Part shown: one piece after another, positions 1-13,200 of the stretch
Layout of the letters: every line of letters begins with the position of its first letter
Numbering within the stretch: position 1 is the first letter of the stretch
NCBI RefSeq assembly: GCF_000524195.1
Contig: NW_020170390.1
Coordinates: forward strand, 31,978-95,977
DNA: 64,000 bases
Origin: Echinococcus granulosus
Lineage: Eukaryota; Platyhelminthes; Cestoda; Cyclophyllidea; Taeniidae
Direction: 5' to 3'
The notes under the pieces: generated by a model
The model's input: only the letters and a program-made list of their open reading frames with translations
Database searches by the model: none
What the model was told of the DNA's origin: nothing
Translations under genes and position numbers: made by a program

Positions 1-1388
1 CCACAATATTCTTCAATGTAAAATTTGGTAACTAATCTACTTGCCTAACTCTCAAATTTATGAAAACACCACTAAACACTAAACTCTTTTAGTCATTTGA
101 TATTTTATTGTAAAACTACTTTTCGATGTAAAATGTGTAGAGATGTAATTTAAAAGTTTCACGGCATTAGGAAAGCTACATAGAGTTCTCTGTTTCAGAT
201 CATACCACGGGTGATAGAGCAATTACTCTTCTATCCCATTACAGATCAGAGTCAAGTTTCACACAGACCTCCCAGGCTCAACCCCAAGCACACTTGGCAT
301 CTCCTTACATGTGAGCTATTTATTTGACTAATGTAACCATCGTGGGTGTCATAACTCTTTCTTAAACTTAATTAGCTGCAAATGGACTTGAAAAAAAGCA
401 TTTCAATCGGAAAGATATTTCAGGCTAATAAAAGCGCATTGCTGCCTCTACAAGATCGTTATTTAATCAGTACTAGATTTTGCACTACGATATAACTTTA
501 GAGTAAAAGATAAGAGACAGCGTGACCCTCATAAGGCTTAGTCCCAATGCTTGTAGCAGTTAGGTCCACCCATCGGACATTAAAAGCGGTCAATTGGTAG
601 ATAAAATGCTATTTGAGTGTCCAATCAACAATCATTTTACCGGTGGTGATGTCCATAAAAACGTATCAAAGGCTTAGGCTAACCATATAAAATTGTATTG
701 TTATCATAATCCTAATTGGTGATTCTGGATTAATTGATGTTCCTGCCAAAATTCAGGAGGCGATCCTTCTGATTCGCGAACATCATGACAGGTGGATCTA
801 GTTGCAAACTAACTGTCACTTGTATGAAGAATGAATTACCTCACTTTTTCAAGAAGGGAGAAAAACGACGAAGTTGTGCTAAGTTTCGTAGTTTCGAGAT
901 AACTGGAGACACTTTAACGAATGAAATTCCCAAAATTTTATTACGCCGTCAAATATAGGGTATAGAGACATTATAATGTTACTTAAAACATTATCTGGCC
1001 TGCAATCAGTTTTTGCAAACAATCCAAAACATTGCGATCGGTCTGCTCTGTTTCATGGGTAATTCCATAGTGACTGACACCACGGAACTGGGTATAAAGC
1101 TGAAATATCGTAGTGAAGACTCTGCCACTTGAATGCCTCGATTCACATTGCTACATTTTCATTATTTATTTGAGTGAAATCATAACAATTATGCAAGTCA
1201 TGTCACTTTAGTTTTCCAGTAGGAATGCGTCAAGCTGATATTAAATCAGGAGTAGGTGTGTGTGCGTGAATGTAAGGGTTATTACTGCTGTAGATGTCAT
1301 GAAAGGTAAATTTGACTGTACTTATCCTTGGCTGAGTGCAACAATGTTTTGCGCTCTGTACCATTCATAAGAAGAATGGTTTTTTTAG
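1..1388. other. 5' flank, no gene seen
   Basis: AT-rich sequence with no recognisable coding exon, RNA gene or repeat. One open stretch ending in a possible donor near 782 has no acceptor in a matching phase, so I do not call it. The 5' end of the exon chain that begins at 1389 may lie here or left of the window. Confidence 0.5.
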
Positions 1389-4300
1389 TGATGTCGGCAA
1401 GCATCGTTATGAAGCTGCTCCTCCTCCATCCAAAGAAGTGGAGGAACCATCAACGAATGATTTGGAGACAGGAGTCACCAGGTTATGTCTAAAAAGTGCT
1501 TTGCTCTAGCGCAGTATTCGATGTAATTGGTATTTACTGAGCAAAATTAAATGTTCAGCTAAAATGTGTATGATTTTTTTGAACTGTCAAAATGCAGATC
1601 GCATACGCCCTTGTCTCCAAATGATACGACGAGATTCTTCATAGAGGTGGAAGAAAGTAGGTAAGTGCCTGGTACTTTGCCATTTGCCACTTGTGAATTG
1701 AAGGATAGTTTTTTAAGGCAGAGGTTTTACGAGTTTTGTGTTCACAAAAGATATTCAAGCTGCAGAATCCTAAAAATAAGTTCTTCCTTTTTTATCTTCT
1801 TCAATAAATCCACTTAGACAAAAGGCCGACCAATCCCAACGACCTCAGGAAGTGGACACAGATTCTGATGACCGCGCAAGGTAATATTTGCTCTGGTCTC
1901 TCTACCCCTTTCAGCAGCTCTAAAGTAGTAGCTTCTGCTATGCCGACGATTGGGTTTGGGCAGGATTCAGTTGTTTCATTCCCATCTTAGCACACAATGC
2001 ATGTCGAACTTCTAAAACGGTTTTTTCATACAACTGAGCATGATAATGCTGATCCACGTATCTCGCATTCTGTCGCTCTTAAATTAAGAATGTGTCACAA
2101 ATCATCAATAATGCCAAAAATTCTGGTAAATTTTGTGTTGAAGTTGCATTTTTGAGGCGTTGTTGCATATTCCATGCTTTTACAATTATTCCTCGCAGGC
2201 ACGGTGAAGCTAATCTAGGTGAACCTTGCCGTCACACATAGTGATGATTTATTTGGCCTCACACACGTCTACCTTGGCTTATTCTTATCCGACACAGTGG
2301 TATATCCTTCTGTGGTTATGGCTTTAATGCTTAACAGCAAAATTTAACGATCATCTTAGATGCCTGGGTTCAACTCGGTTCCCTTAAAAATATGTTCCAC
2401 CTTACATTACTGATCTTTCAGTCCAATTCCAGGACTCAAACACTAAAGTAAATTTGTTTGTTATTACCGTGTGCATTCATTGCAATTGGTGAGAAAGTGG
2501 AAACACAGGGCATTTTTGGAGAGTTAAAATGCAGCGAAGGCGAATGACTCCTCCCTTTGGTATTAGGGTTGAATTAAAAGATCATTTATACCAATTAAAC
2601 ATTAGATCGGCAAAAGCAATTTTACTATTCTGTGCAAACCCCTTCATTGCCGGTTTCTCTTCTGGTTTTTTCGTGTCAGTATACCGACAAAATGTCTTTT
2701 TGGTTATTGGAAATGATACTTCAATGGTGCTTTCTCTACGAAAGTATTGAATCATGGGTGTTTATTAAAACATTGATTTTAAACGCTAAGATTTCATTAG
2801 ATGCGCTGCACCTTTTAGAGTACTAAAAACCAAATTACTCTGCGACTAATATGCGCAAAATTTTACCACTCCATCAAAGCGCTATCTTGTTGGTAAAAAA
2901 TGAACTTTGCAATTTTCGGTTTAAAACCGGTAAACAGTTGCCCCTCTTTAACAAACGGCATCCAGAGCTTTCCTGCAGGACTAAGGAAAGCTAAACTTTA
3001 TCAACAAAACTGCATTTTAGTTCGTCAGTTTATAATTTTAAAAAGACGATGTATTAGACGTATTTTGGAAGCATACTCATTAATCGAGTACTGTAAATGT
3101 GTGAATGATTTTGTGGGTGAGAGAATTTGTCAAAACGGTTTCATAATCCACGGAAACTTGGTTGCTTGAAGTTTGTCCAACTAAGCTCGGCCACAAGGAA
3201 CAAATCTCTTAGATATGCAAACATAAAAGTTGTTTTTATATTCTTTCCATCAAAAATGCAATTTAACCCTGTAATGAAGTAGACTAAATTTTACTTTATT
3301 TTGCATTGGAATCCAATGTTGCACATTTATTTGACTAGATTTAATTGAAATCACTGTGATTTGTGATTTTCATGGCTGATGTAATTGTTTCATCATTATC
3401 AGCCTTCCTTCCCTTAGAGCTGACTCCTTCGACGAAAACGTTTCTACAACCTTCACAGACTTGCGACTTGATAACAACGAAATTCCTGAGAGGTGAATGA
3501 TAAATGCCTTGTTATTTTGCGGAAAAATGTAATGTCATCTAACAAACACCATAATTGAAAAAGCTTATAGCAGTCGTTTTATTGCCTATGCCTCTGTTTA
3601 GCATTCTCAAATTGCTACTGAGTTGACTGCAAGGTAGCACGCATTCTCATTCATGCCATTCCAAAAGGTGACCATCAAAGCCAACTCGTTGCATTTTTTG
3701 TCAGACTTTGTCGGCACTCCTTGAATTACCTTATTCAAGTGATATTTTCGTTTGTGACAGGCAAAATTCAAATGGACAAATGTATGCAAGGTATGCAATT
3801 GAAATAATGACTTGTGAAACTAAACAAAACTAATTGTACTAATTACATCAGTGCTACTTTTTAAATATCAGTAGCAAGCCTGAATACGGTCCTACTCATA
3901 AAATAGCTTTCAAGGACAGAGTATAGTTGGAATGTGTTAGCGTTTTTACTATGCTGACCCATTTATTTTAGCTTAATTTTTGTTACAAATGGTTTTATTG
4001 CGCTAAAAACTCGATTTTTGCATTATTTTAGTTCATATAATGCGAGGACAGATATTTCGTCATTTAAGCGTTAAATCAGCTAGCCTAAATCAACCTGAAA
4101 AGTGCACCATCCTTTCTTAAAATCATAACAAATGAGTGATTCCTCAGTGTATGAGTAGATTTTACTGAAATTCAGAACAAAATGGATGTTTGAACAGGTT
4201 TGACCAGTTAAATCCTATAGGAAAACGGTGCAATTTGACGGGTTTTACGTTGAGGATATGGCTTGTGATTCACTTGCTTATCCCGTTTTATTTCGATTAT

Positions 4301-4889
4301 TACTATAAAGGATTTATTGGACCTTTTTACTACCACTCTCAGCGAATTTTATGCATGCATATAACAAATACTGGGTTGAATATATTTTCATAGATGGTAA
4401 ATGTAATAAATATTTTAATAAGTACCTTTGTGCTGGTGAGCTCATTTTAAAACTATAGTTGGCGAAAATTTCCTTTTTGATCTCTAGTCCCAAATCTGCT
4501 AGCTTATAGGGGAAATTTTTTAGGTAACGAAGTGTTGCCAATATAGGCTTTATGCTCAAGTTGTTCTTGCAGAGCGCTTGACACTTAATTAAGGTTTCTA
4601 ATCGGTTACGTATACGAGGGTGATTTGAAAGTAACTGGTAATGAAAAGTGATCGTAAATGCAGGCTTACTATTTCTTTCAAAGCATATTTTGTCCATCTC
4701 TTCCCTCTTCTGGTTTTGTGCAAAAAAAGGCTTTTTCTTTCATTTCAGTTTGACGGATGTTACTGGGGTTCAAAGATCTGGTTCGGAACAAGGTATCAGA
4801 GCCACCGAAGTACAACTACCAAATGACAGTGAAATTAGAGAACCAGTTAAAGTAGAGCGGGCAAACCTTGGTGCTGACGAAACGGAAAG
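1389..4889 (+). CDS. Unknown hydrophilic protein, partial; five phase-2 exons
   Basis: No homology recognised. Five exons are inferred from splice sites and open frame: 1389-1481 (93 nt), 1598-1660 (63), 1818-1880 (63), 3418-3492 (75) and 4749-4889 (141). Each follows an AG acceptor, starts with the third base of a split codon and ends two bases into the next, nearly always as AG|GT. The joined frame has no stop. The peptide is polar and acidic, with segments such as EAAPPPSKEVEEPSTND, FFIEVEESR and DTDSDDRA, and has no cysteine pattern, signal or membrane segment. It is probably disordered. No start codon or stop exon was found, so both ends are missing. It could be the upstream part of the gene starting at 7296, but the 7285 acceptor is in a different phase from the 4889 donor, so an exon would be missing between them. 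Confidence 0.5.
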
Positions 4890-7284
4890 GTCAGTATACC
4901 AAATTTTGCATTACACGTGTTAGTATTCTACTCTGTCTCTTTTACACATACACAACATAACTTTGAAAGTAGGCTGAAATTTAATGAAGATGACTGTGAA
5001 TTTTGCACTTTAATCACGAATTGCATTAATTATAATACAAAACATCGCAAAGTCAGTCTGGAGTAGCCTTTTTAGTGATTATAGAAGCATATACGTCTTA
5101 CGCTTGGCTTCTGCGGCCTGTGTAACATTAAATTGCTTGCCACTGGAACCGCATTTAAAGAGCTACTTGAGTAGAATACCGCCGCCAAAATATATAGGTC
5201 CCTTTGATGGGAAAAGTGAGTGAAAAGAAGCACAAAAGGGCCTCTAATCCCGACTTTTGAAGGCAGTCTAACTACAATGCCTGACATTGGAAACGTGGTA
5301 GGAAAGTTATTAAAACCTCAAGTAAAAGATTTTACCTGTTGGCGCACAATTGAATTGCAAGTGGAACTGGCGCAAAGTGTGTTCACATGTTCTCTTCACA
5401 ACCAAAGCGTAAAATCATCAAGTGCCCCGATCCTCTGCCAAATAAAATACAAGTGGATTAAGGTTCTCCATTTTTACGTCAACTCATTGTCGTGAGTCAA
5501 TGTTAACGCAAAGGATCGGTAATATTTCTGGCTCACCTAACACAATGACTTGGTTCCGTGGGCGGAGGAAATCACCACTAATGCCGTAATTCAATCGTCT
5601 ATCCATTTAGTGGAAGAAACAGTTTAAGCGAATAAGCCAAATGTCATCCAAATCCGTTTTATGTAGTGTTGTTCGGAAAACCAAGCAGTCAAGTTACTTC
5701 TATCACTTCAACTAAATCTGTTAGGTATAAGGTATTTTGCACTTTATTTACTTTTGTCTGTGAAGAAAATCCGATTTTTGATGTAGACTAAAGGTGTGGG
5801 TACTCATTAACCAGATTTCCGCACTAAAATAAGACGAATTTGGTATTTTCGACTAGTAAATATCTCCATAAAACAATTTTTTATGCGTAAAATACAATCA
5901 AAATGTTGGATTTGAATGATGAATCCATCATCAGATAAAACGACTCTGACTTTGTGAAATGCGGTGCATTAACTTTAGGTTAGCTGGATGGAATTAGGAG
6001 TTCAGATGAGAAGAACACTTTTTGTACAAAGAAAATTTAGCAATTTAGAAAAGGCGTGACAATTTTCCACGTAAAAAATGCTAGGCCGTGTTTGTGGGAG
6101 AAGTAGGGCACAATCTACAAAAATAATTGAGAAATCAGTGTCTGAAGCGGACGCCTTTCATTGTACTTTTAATGTATGTTGGGTAAATCAAACAAAATAG
6201 ACTTAACATCGGCAATGATAGGTGAAGGCATCGCAACTGAGTTGGAGACTGTAATATTTGAGGGAGGAAATTCTACTAAACCTCCCTGTTTCCGTTTTAA
6301 TTAACACACGTACGATGTTGGACTAGTTGCTACAATAAATGATTAAAATAATTCACGTAAACTCCCGTCTACATGCTACCGCTACCCACTGGGCTTGGCT
6401 ATAAAACCCACTCCCACAGCATGACGGTGGCATTAGCACAGGGAAATTATTGCTTAATAATTCCTTTTTTCAGTGTTAACTTGTCACATGAGAGCTGGCA
6501 TGCTAAGTGACGCCGAAACTAATTTTATTAATCTTTATGTGTGGTCAAGTGGAAGACCATTGAGAGCCTGCGTGTGCCAATACCTCTGCGTAGGCCTAAG
6601 AGCCAATTACAACGCTCACTTTCGCAGTCTTGATCACCACATACCTAGTTAAAGCGGTTGATGCGGAGTGAGATCGCACTTCTCATCTCCCTTCGTGATC
6701 GACCGTAATCGTAAGTTTCCTGCTTAATTGCCTATCGTAGACATACATGGTAATCTTTCCAAACACCAACATTTCATGAGTACATCCATGTTTAAATTCC
6801 CTACCTTCACCATACCCATCGTCTAATAAAGTACTCCATGTATCAGTTTAGTATGAATATGTGATTTAGCAATATTTTTACATTTAGGGGACTATTAAGC
6901 CTAGCAAAATCTACTACTGGAAATAATTGAACGGTTTACACGCAAGGCACCAATTTTTTAACCATTGCGTAGATGAAAAGACATCTTATTGATAAAATCG
7001 TGTAGCAATTCATGTAGCCGCGCTTCTTTTAACTCTTTGAGCAATCTCACTTATACAGACACAAGAGTTAATAATTCTTGGAATGGTAAGCACTTTATAT
7101 AAGGATACGTCATTTAGAAAAGCTAATAACTGTTTCGGAATCTACTGTGTTGCAATGTATATTACTGAATAGGACAATGAGTAGCGTTTGACGCGACGGC
7201 CGATGCAAGATAAATGGCTGAATGATTTGACAGAAGAATGACGTGACTTGACCGTTATTGTCTTTGATTAATCACATCCAACAG
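4890..7284 (+). other. Intron or intergenic, no exon seen
   Basis: AT-rich sequence between the last exon of the upstream chain and the ATG exon at 7296. Open frames here either meet stops or lack a donor in a compatible phase. I see no RNA gene or repeat. Confidence 0.4.
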
Positions 7285-7295
7285 ACGAGCACGAT

Positions 7296-10200
7296 ATGGC
7301 GTATGCAAAACAAAAAGGCTTTACAAGTGAATACACTAAGACCGATTCTTTATATTTTGGGGCCAAGAAAATAAAGCTGCAAAAGGTTTGGGGATTTGCG
7401 ACATTCACGGAGCCTGAAGAAACTGGGTGAATATTCCCAGAAGGAATTATTTCATGCTCCTCTCATTTTTGACACGCTGCAATATAAGCCGATTAAGAGT
7501 GCTCCATCAGTCGGGAAACTGCTCATCATGCTCCTCTTCATATTGTCTGCCGTACTCATTTTTTGACTGGCGTGTCATATATTTCTCTTTTCAAAATTCC
7601 ACTATAATGCAATTAGGTATGTTTCCCGGCAAAGGTAGTGCCATATTACCTCACTATTTAACATCCTAGCAGATTCAAACAAATGTCTAAGGCGATGATG
7701 CTTCAATAATTTGCGTCTCGTCCTTTCCTAGGATTTGCACACAAGTGGTTAAGTAATTGGATGTGATGCTGAATTCTATCTATTTGAAGAACTTGAAATC
7801 AGATTAAATGCTTTTACAAATGAGGTGTTAAGTCTACTCACGTCATACCGCATTTGATTGTATTAGCATTCACTTAGTTGTTACCATTTCAAGTTAGCCT
7901 GATGGGCTTTTAAAAGTACGTTTTGTGGTCGGTTGTTCTGTCAGCGCTTTCCCCCGAAAAAAGTTTATGTGGGGGCGAGAGTAGTGAAGGGGGACTCCAA
8001 AAATTGAATGGACTTAAAAATCCACACTTAACTGATTTGTGGAGATACAAGAGGGCATGTGGATCTATCGTGCATTTGCCATTTCAAGGTCTGAAAAAGT
8101 TTCATCAAAGATTCTCGTTGCAAAGAAAATGCCTAAATCATCTCATAAGAAGGCACGTTCATACGCCAATCAACCAGGGTAAGTAAAAGCACTGAACTTT
8201 ACCTTTTATAATTTTGTTTGAAGCAAACTAGCTACTTAAATAGAATGGCACCTACCTATTCATTCTTGAACTGAATCCTGCTTTTTTAACCTCAAAAATA
8301 GTATTTTGGCCATTTGTTAAGAGCTTTAGATCACAACGCATATCGGCAGACTGCCTTTCCAACAAAGTCGCTCAACTATTTAAACCACTTGTTAACAATA
8401 AGTTGATTTTTTTTGCTGGTCTTCAACAGTCTCCCGAATTTCTGCTTATATTTGCAAAAATTATGCTACCCTTATGGTCCTCTACCGCACTTATTCGGGT
8501 CTGTTCACAAAATTCCATTCAATTGCACTAAAAGCGAATTTTCGTGTGTAATTCACTCCCAGATACAGTAACCTCAACGTATTTATTTGTCTACTCCTTT
8601 GCAATTCCGGTGGTAATAGGGGCAGTGTTTGTACTCCTTCTGCTATAAATATCTTCATTTTCTTCCGATTGTAAAGCATGCCATTGGGGCGCAAGTTTAG
8701 CTCCGTTTTTGAAAGCGGCAACGAACGCGTGCACATGAGCTCGGCAACATCGCCTTTCGAAGAGTAAGGGCTTAGAGTCACTTCCTGTTGATACACTAAC
8801 TGCTTTTGCACATCTCTCACTCATTACTGAGATATATCACTCTTATGGCGTATCTGGTTACGCATTAGCCACCATAAATGTGTAAATTTACTTCCTAATA
8901 ATAATAATAATAAAAGCCTGCTTCGTAGATCAAATGCCAAGAAATTCAAGTCAAAGAACCAGGCAAACGGTTATTATGATGTTCCATTCAAATAGTACAC
9001 ATTGCTCCAAAAGAACTTATGTTCACCTTACTGCGCGGAATTTTTGTCTCCAAAGCGTGGTTAAATTTCGTCTAACAAAGTGGTTTGAATTGACCCAATA
9101 GTTATGGTATCAAATCAAGCAGCTGTAAAGAGCATTCAAACAATACGGAGTTACATTGGGTCTTGTCAACAGACAACAAATGGTGCTATTTGCTGTACTT
9201 CAAATCACGTCAAAAAAGCATCGCTTCGAAATCAAGGGCAAGGTGTGCTAAAATAAGAGTACTTTACGGCACCTATAGAGCCCCATGACATGAAAATGTA
9301 AACTCTGTATTTTCTCAAATCGTTTTTCGATACTGATACACTTCGGTGCTCTATCACTTTAATGGGGATGCGGTTTGTGTAGTATTCATTGTATTCATTT
9401 ATATTATGTTGAAAGCTGCACTGCACTGCTCACCTTTCAGGGGATCGTTGAGCGGTTAAAAGATCTAACGGACTTCATTTTTAACCTTTTTTACAAAATC
9501 ACCATTTGCTTTCAAGCCTGCTTGGCTGAGACAATTCGTCACACCTTTTGTTACGTCATATTTATCCGACGATTTATCATTTTTAAAAAAACACATTATG
9601 GAATTTAGCGTCTTCATCCATAAGCTGTTGAACTTCATTATAATGCACCGACAATCAGGACTGCCTTAACTGAGCACTTAAATTTTCGGTATCTAATGCT
9701 TGGTGGGAATGAACATAGCACGCTCAAATGTCGTTTCTTTGCCAGGAAACTGTTCAGTCCTGAGGAATCAATAGATATTTCATCGGACTATCCCGAACCG
9801 AAAGGGTATGTGACTGAACTGCACATATCTGGCATGGAATTTGTGATTTCATTATGAGACGCAGGTTGAAGACTTGGTCATTGAACTTCCGAAAAGCCAT
9901 CAAGTATAAACACATTCTTGGAAATGATTTGTGACCACTTTTGTGGGGTAACTTATGCAGTTCTCTAGCATATTATTCCAAACGGATCCTAGATCGGTGC
10001 ATTAGGTCTGTGAGCCAAAACCACTTAAAGGCGATTTGGAGACACGTCCCTGATTGGCTCATGTGTAACGATGCAGATGCGCAACATTTCTTTTTTGATG
10101 GTTAACGCATGGTCTATTGTAACACAATGTGTTCAAAATGTAAGTGAAATTAAAAAATTCAGGCACAGACGGACAAAATTAATATTCATTGATTCATGAA

Positions 10201-13200
10201 ATTAAGCGACTTAATGACAGTCAGCTTAATATACTCTGAGCTAAAGTGAAAAAGCATGTTTGCGTTTGTATTTAAGACGTAAGTATGTTAATTTTAACTT
10301 GCGTAGTCTAACATGCCGTCTACCGACATTTGAGGACTCGTCTACTGATACGTTGCTTGCCACTTATCCACCCAAGGCTGATCTGCATTCCCATTATCAC
10401 CATCATGAGTGGGTTTTAAGCTTGCTGCTCCAAAGATACAATAAGCTGAAAGATGATTAGCAAAAGGTTCAAAGAGGCAAAACAAATAATGTCTACTTAA
10501 GAGAATTGTATATTTACCAGGATTTTGCACCTTTTCAACACTAGACGATAGGTGTTCGACGTCGTTTCAAAACTCTATAAATTTGTAGACGACCACAGTC
10601 GGTGTATCTCGTTGCTGAGCGTAGTCGCTCTGCTTCCCGAGGCCAACCAGCTCAATTCACGTGAGTTCGATCCTTCACCTACCCTTGTGTTCCATTTCAA
10701 GTAGTCGAGTCACAATCAATTTAAAGTTTACGAATGCGGAGCATCAAAGTTAAATCATTACAACTCTACTTAAAACACAAGGCCTTGAAAAAAGTTATAC
10801 GTAAGGTGAATTTGTGTCATTTTTCCGAAACAGGTTATAAATAAATATTAGTGCCTAAGCAACACTAAGGATTGATTGTGGGCAAAGCCTATGGATTGTT
10901 GTAAGATAACTGTCACTGAAATGGGCTCGGCATATTTGTCTAAGTTTGTGTGAGTTTCAATATTGTAAAAAATATACACCTTTAAATAGAATCGTGATGA
11001 AACCCAGTGGTGCCGAAGGAAAGAGGCATCCCTCCAGACCTCGATCTTCTAGCTCAAGGTAAGGTTGAACTCAGTGGTACTGCAGGTGCCATTTCATTTG
11101 GTTTGGTGATCTCAGTCCTTTCACTTAAGAAGTTATGGTAAACGTTAAAATTCCCCCATCTATAAATAAAAATATTATTTTGATTCTTTAAAACAGTAAG
11201 TTTCGATTTTAGTTGATGCTTAGTGTAAGCCTTTGTAATCTGTTTTCAGCTTTCTTTTCTATTTATGATTTATGCAAATGGCCAAATAAAAACTTCAGGA
11301 GCTTTTTAAAGGCAGTAACTTATTTTTTTGGGAGAATTTACGTCATAGGAACAGAGAGCGAATATATGGGGCCAAATTTATGAGTGTCTATCGGCAAAGT
11401 TCTTACTCACTTCACATTAAGTTATGCTTGCATGCACTTTTGCAGTAGTAGCAGCAGCAGCCCTAGCAGCAGCAGCAATAGTAGCAGCAGTAGCAGCAGC
11501 TCCACTAGCGGTAGGGGCCGTACGAGGAATGTGGGAGGCTCAAGCAGTTCCAGCAGTTCAAGTAGCTCAAGCAGTTCCAGCAGTCTAAGTAGCTCAAGCA
11601 GTTCTCCCGCTGGACGCAAAATGGGTGCAAGACGGAGTCCTACCGCTGTCATCAGGATTGAGCCACTGATCTTCGAGACCATCCCAAAAAAGAAGTAGGT
11701 GCTGCAGTGCTAGATTTTATCCCTACCCTCGAATAACATAACCAAATAAGTTGGAACTTTGAGGTGGCACCTAAGCCTGGAAACAACATAGTTAATGTAT
11801 TGCATTGAGTTACTTTCTACATGTTGTAATGTCTGTTACCCGCATTAATTAATGTTAAAATAGGGCCATGAGGAAAGTTGCACGCAAAGGGAAGAGTCCG
11901 ATCAGGGGCGGAGTACATTGCTGCCATCAGCATCACTCCCATCACCATGGTTTCAACCGGCAAAAGCGGTAAGCAGAGAAGTACCTCTTTGATGGATTCA
12001 GGTAAAATAATAAATAGTATTTAGAATTTAACCAAAATGATAAAATTGGGCCTTATTGTATAACGCCTCCTCATTTACGACGTTTTCTAACATTAATTGC
12101 ACTTCGCCCTTAAAATCCACCTATATAAGTCACTTCTACCACTTAGAATCGGAGTCTCTTCTATAAGGTTTTAATAACAAATGCTCGAAGCATGCCTACG
12201 TATCCTAATATTCCATTCTCAAAGTTATAAATATCTAAAAACCAAGCGTTTCCGTTTAGTCAAATGTCTCCAGTTGAGCAAATTGTGGTGGAAAACTGTG
12301 AACCCGAATTCGAGACGTGCTCGCATGTGTAAGTGGAACTTCCATGCAGAATTTTTCATTTAATCGTACCCCTACGCAGCATACTAATAATTATGGAATC
12401 ATAAGTACTTCTTTTATTCTTTCCTAACCACCTGATGGTATGGAAGCTTTTTATCTGGTTTATCCTGAGGAGCAAGCAAAAGGTTATAAAGCACGGTAAT
12501 AGAGGCAAAGGGGCTCGTATGCAGTTCACAGAAATGGGTAGTTTTTTATGGCTATTGTGCATTTTTTATTCACTTTTAGGGAAAGCGGTAAAATTACCAA
12601 TCAGTAAGTGCTTCATCTAACTTTAAACATACTTTGCACACCAACGTGATGCTTGTTTTTATGCCTGTACCACCAAAATGCCCAATTCCTCACCGATAAA
12701 TGAATATCTGTAACCAACAGTAATGAGGTCATTGGAGTAATGCGATGGCATTAACTTTTAGGAACAACTGTCAATCCAGTGTTGTTCTTCGTCATGTTTG
12801 CTTGAAGTGCCAGAGGAACTTAGACAGGGGGAGAGCTGTCGTGAGGCAAGTTTATATAACCCCACTCATCTTTTGTCCCTTTAGCATTTCATACTGTTAA
12901 TATCTTTCTCTTATCTCATGGGCACTTTTAAAATGCAATTTTGAATCAAATGCTTATAATGTCTTTTTCTTAATTATCTTCTGTTTCTATTGAAAAGGTT
13001 TTTAATTCCTTTTTAAGCTGGTAGATAACTGTTTTACATATACTGATTTGGTGACGCTATAACATTTTATTTGAACGGGAAACAGTGAAGTTGAATTTCA
13101 AGTCGGTGGTAAATTTGCCAGATGGAAGATTTTAAAATTAGCGAAAAAACCAGAAAAAATTGATTTTTTCGGAATTTAAGGCGCAATTCTATTGCCGGAA

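Noticed and set aside
2529..3169. Cluster of open frames of 64-89 codons
   Set aside because: AT-rich, no splice phase consistent with the neighbouring exon chain and no protein-like composition.
10600..10680. Functional tRNA gene
   Set aside because: Boxes are present but the anticodon and T arms do not pair well; kept only as a tRNA-like remnant.
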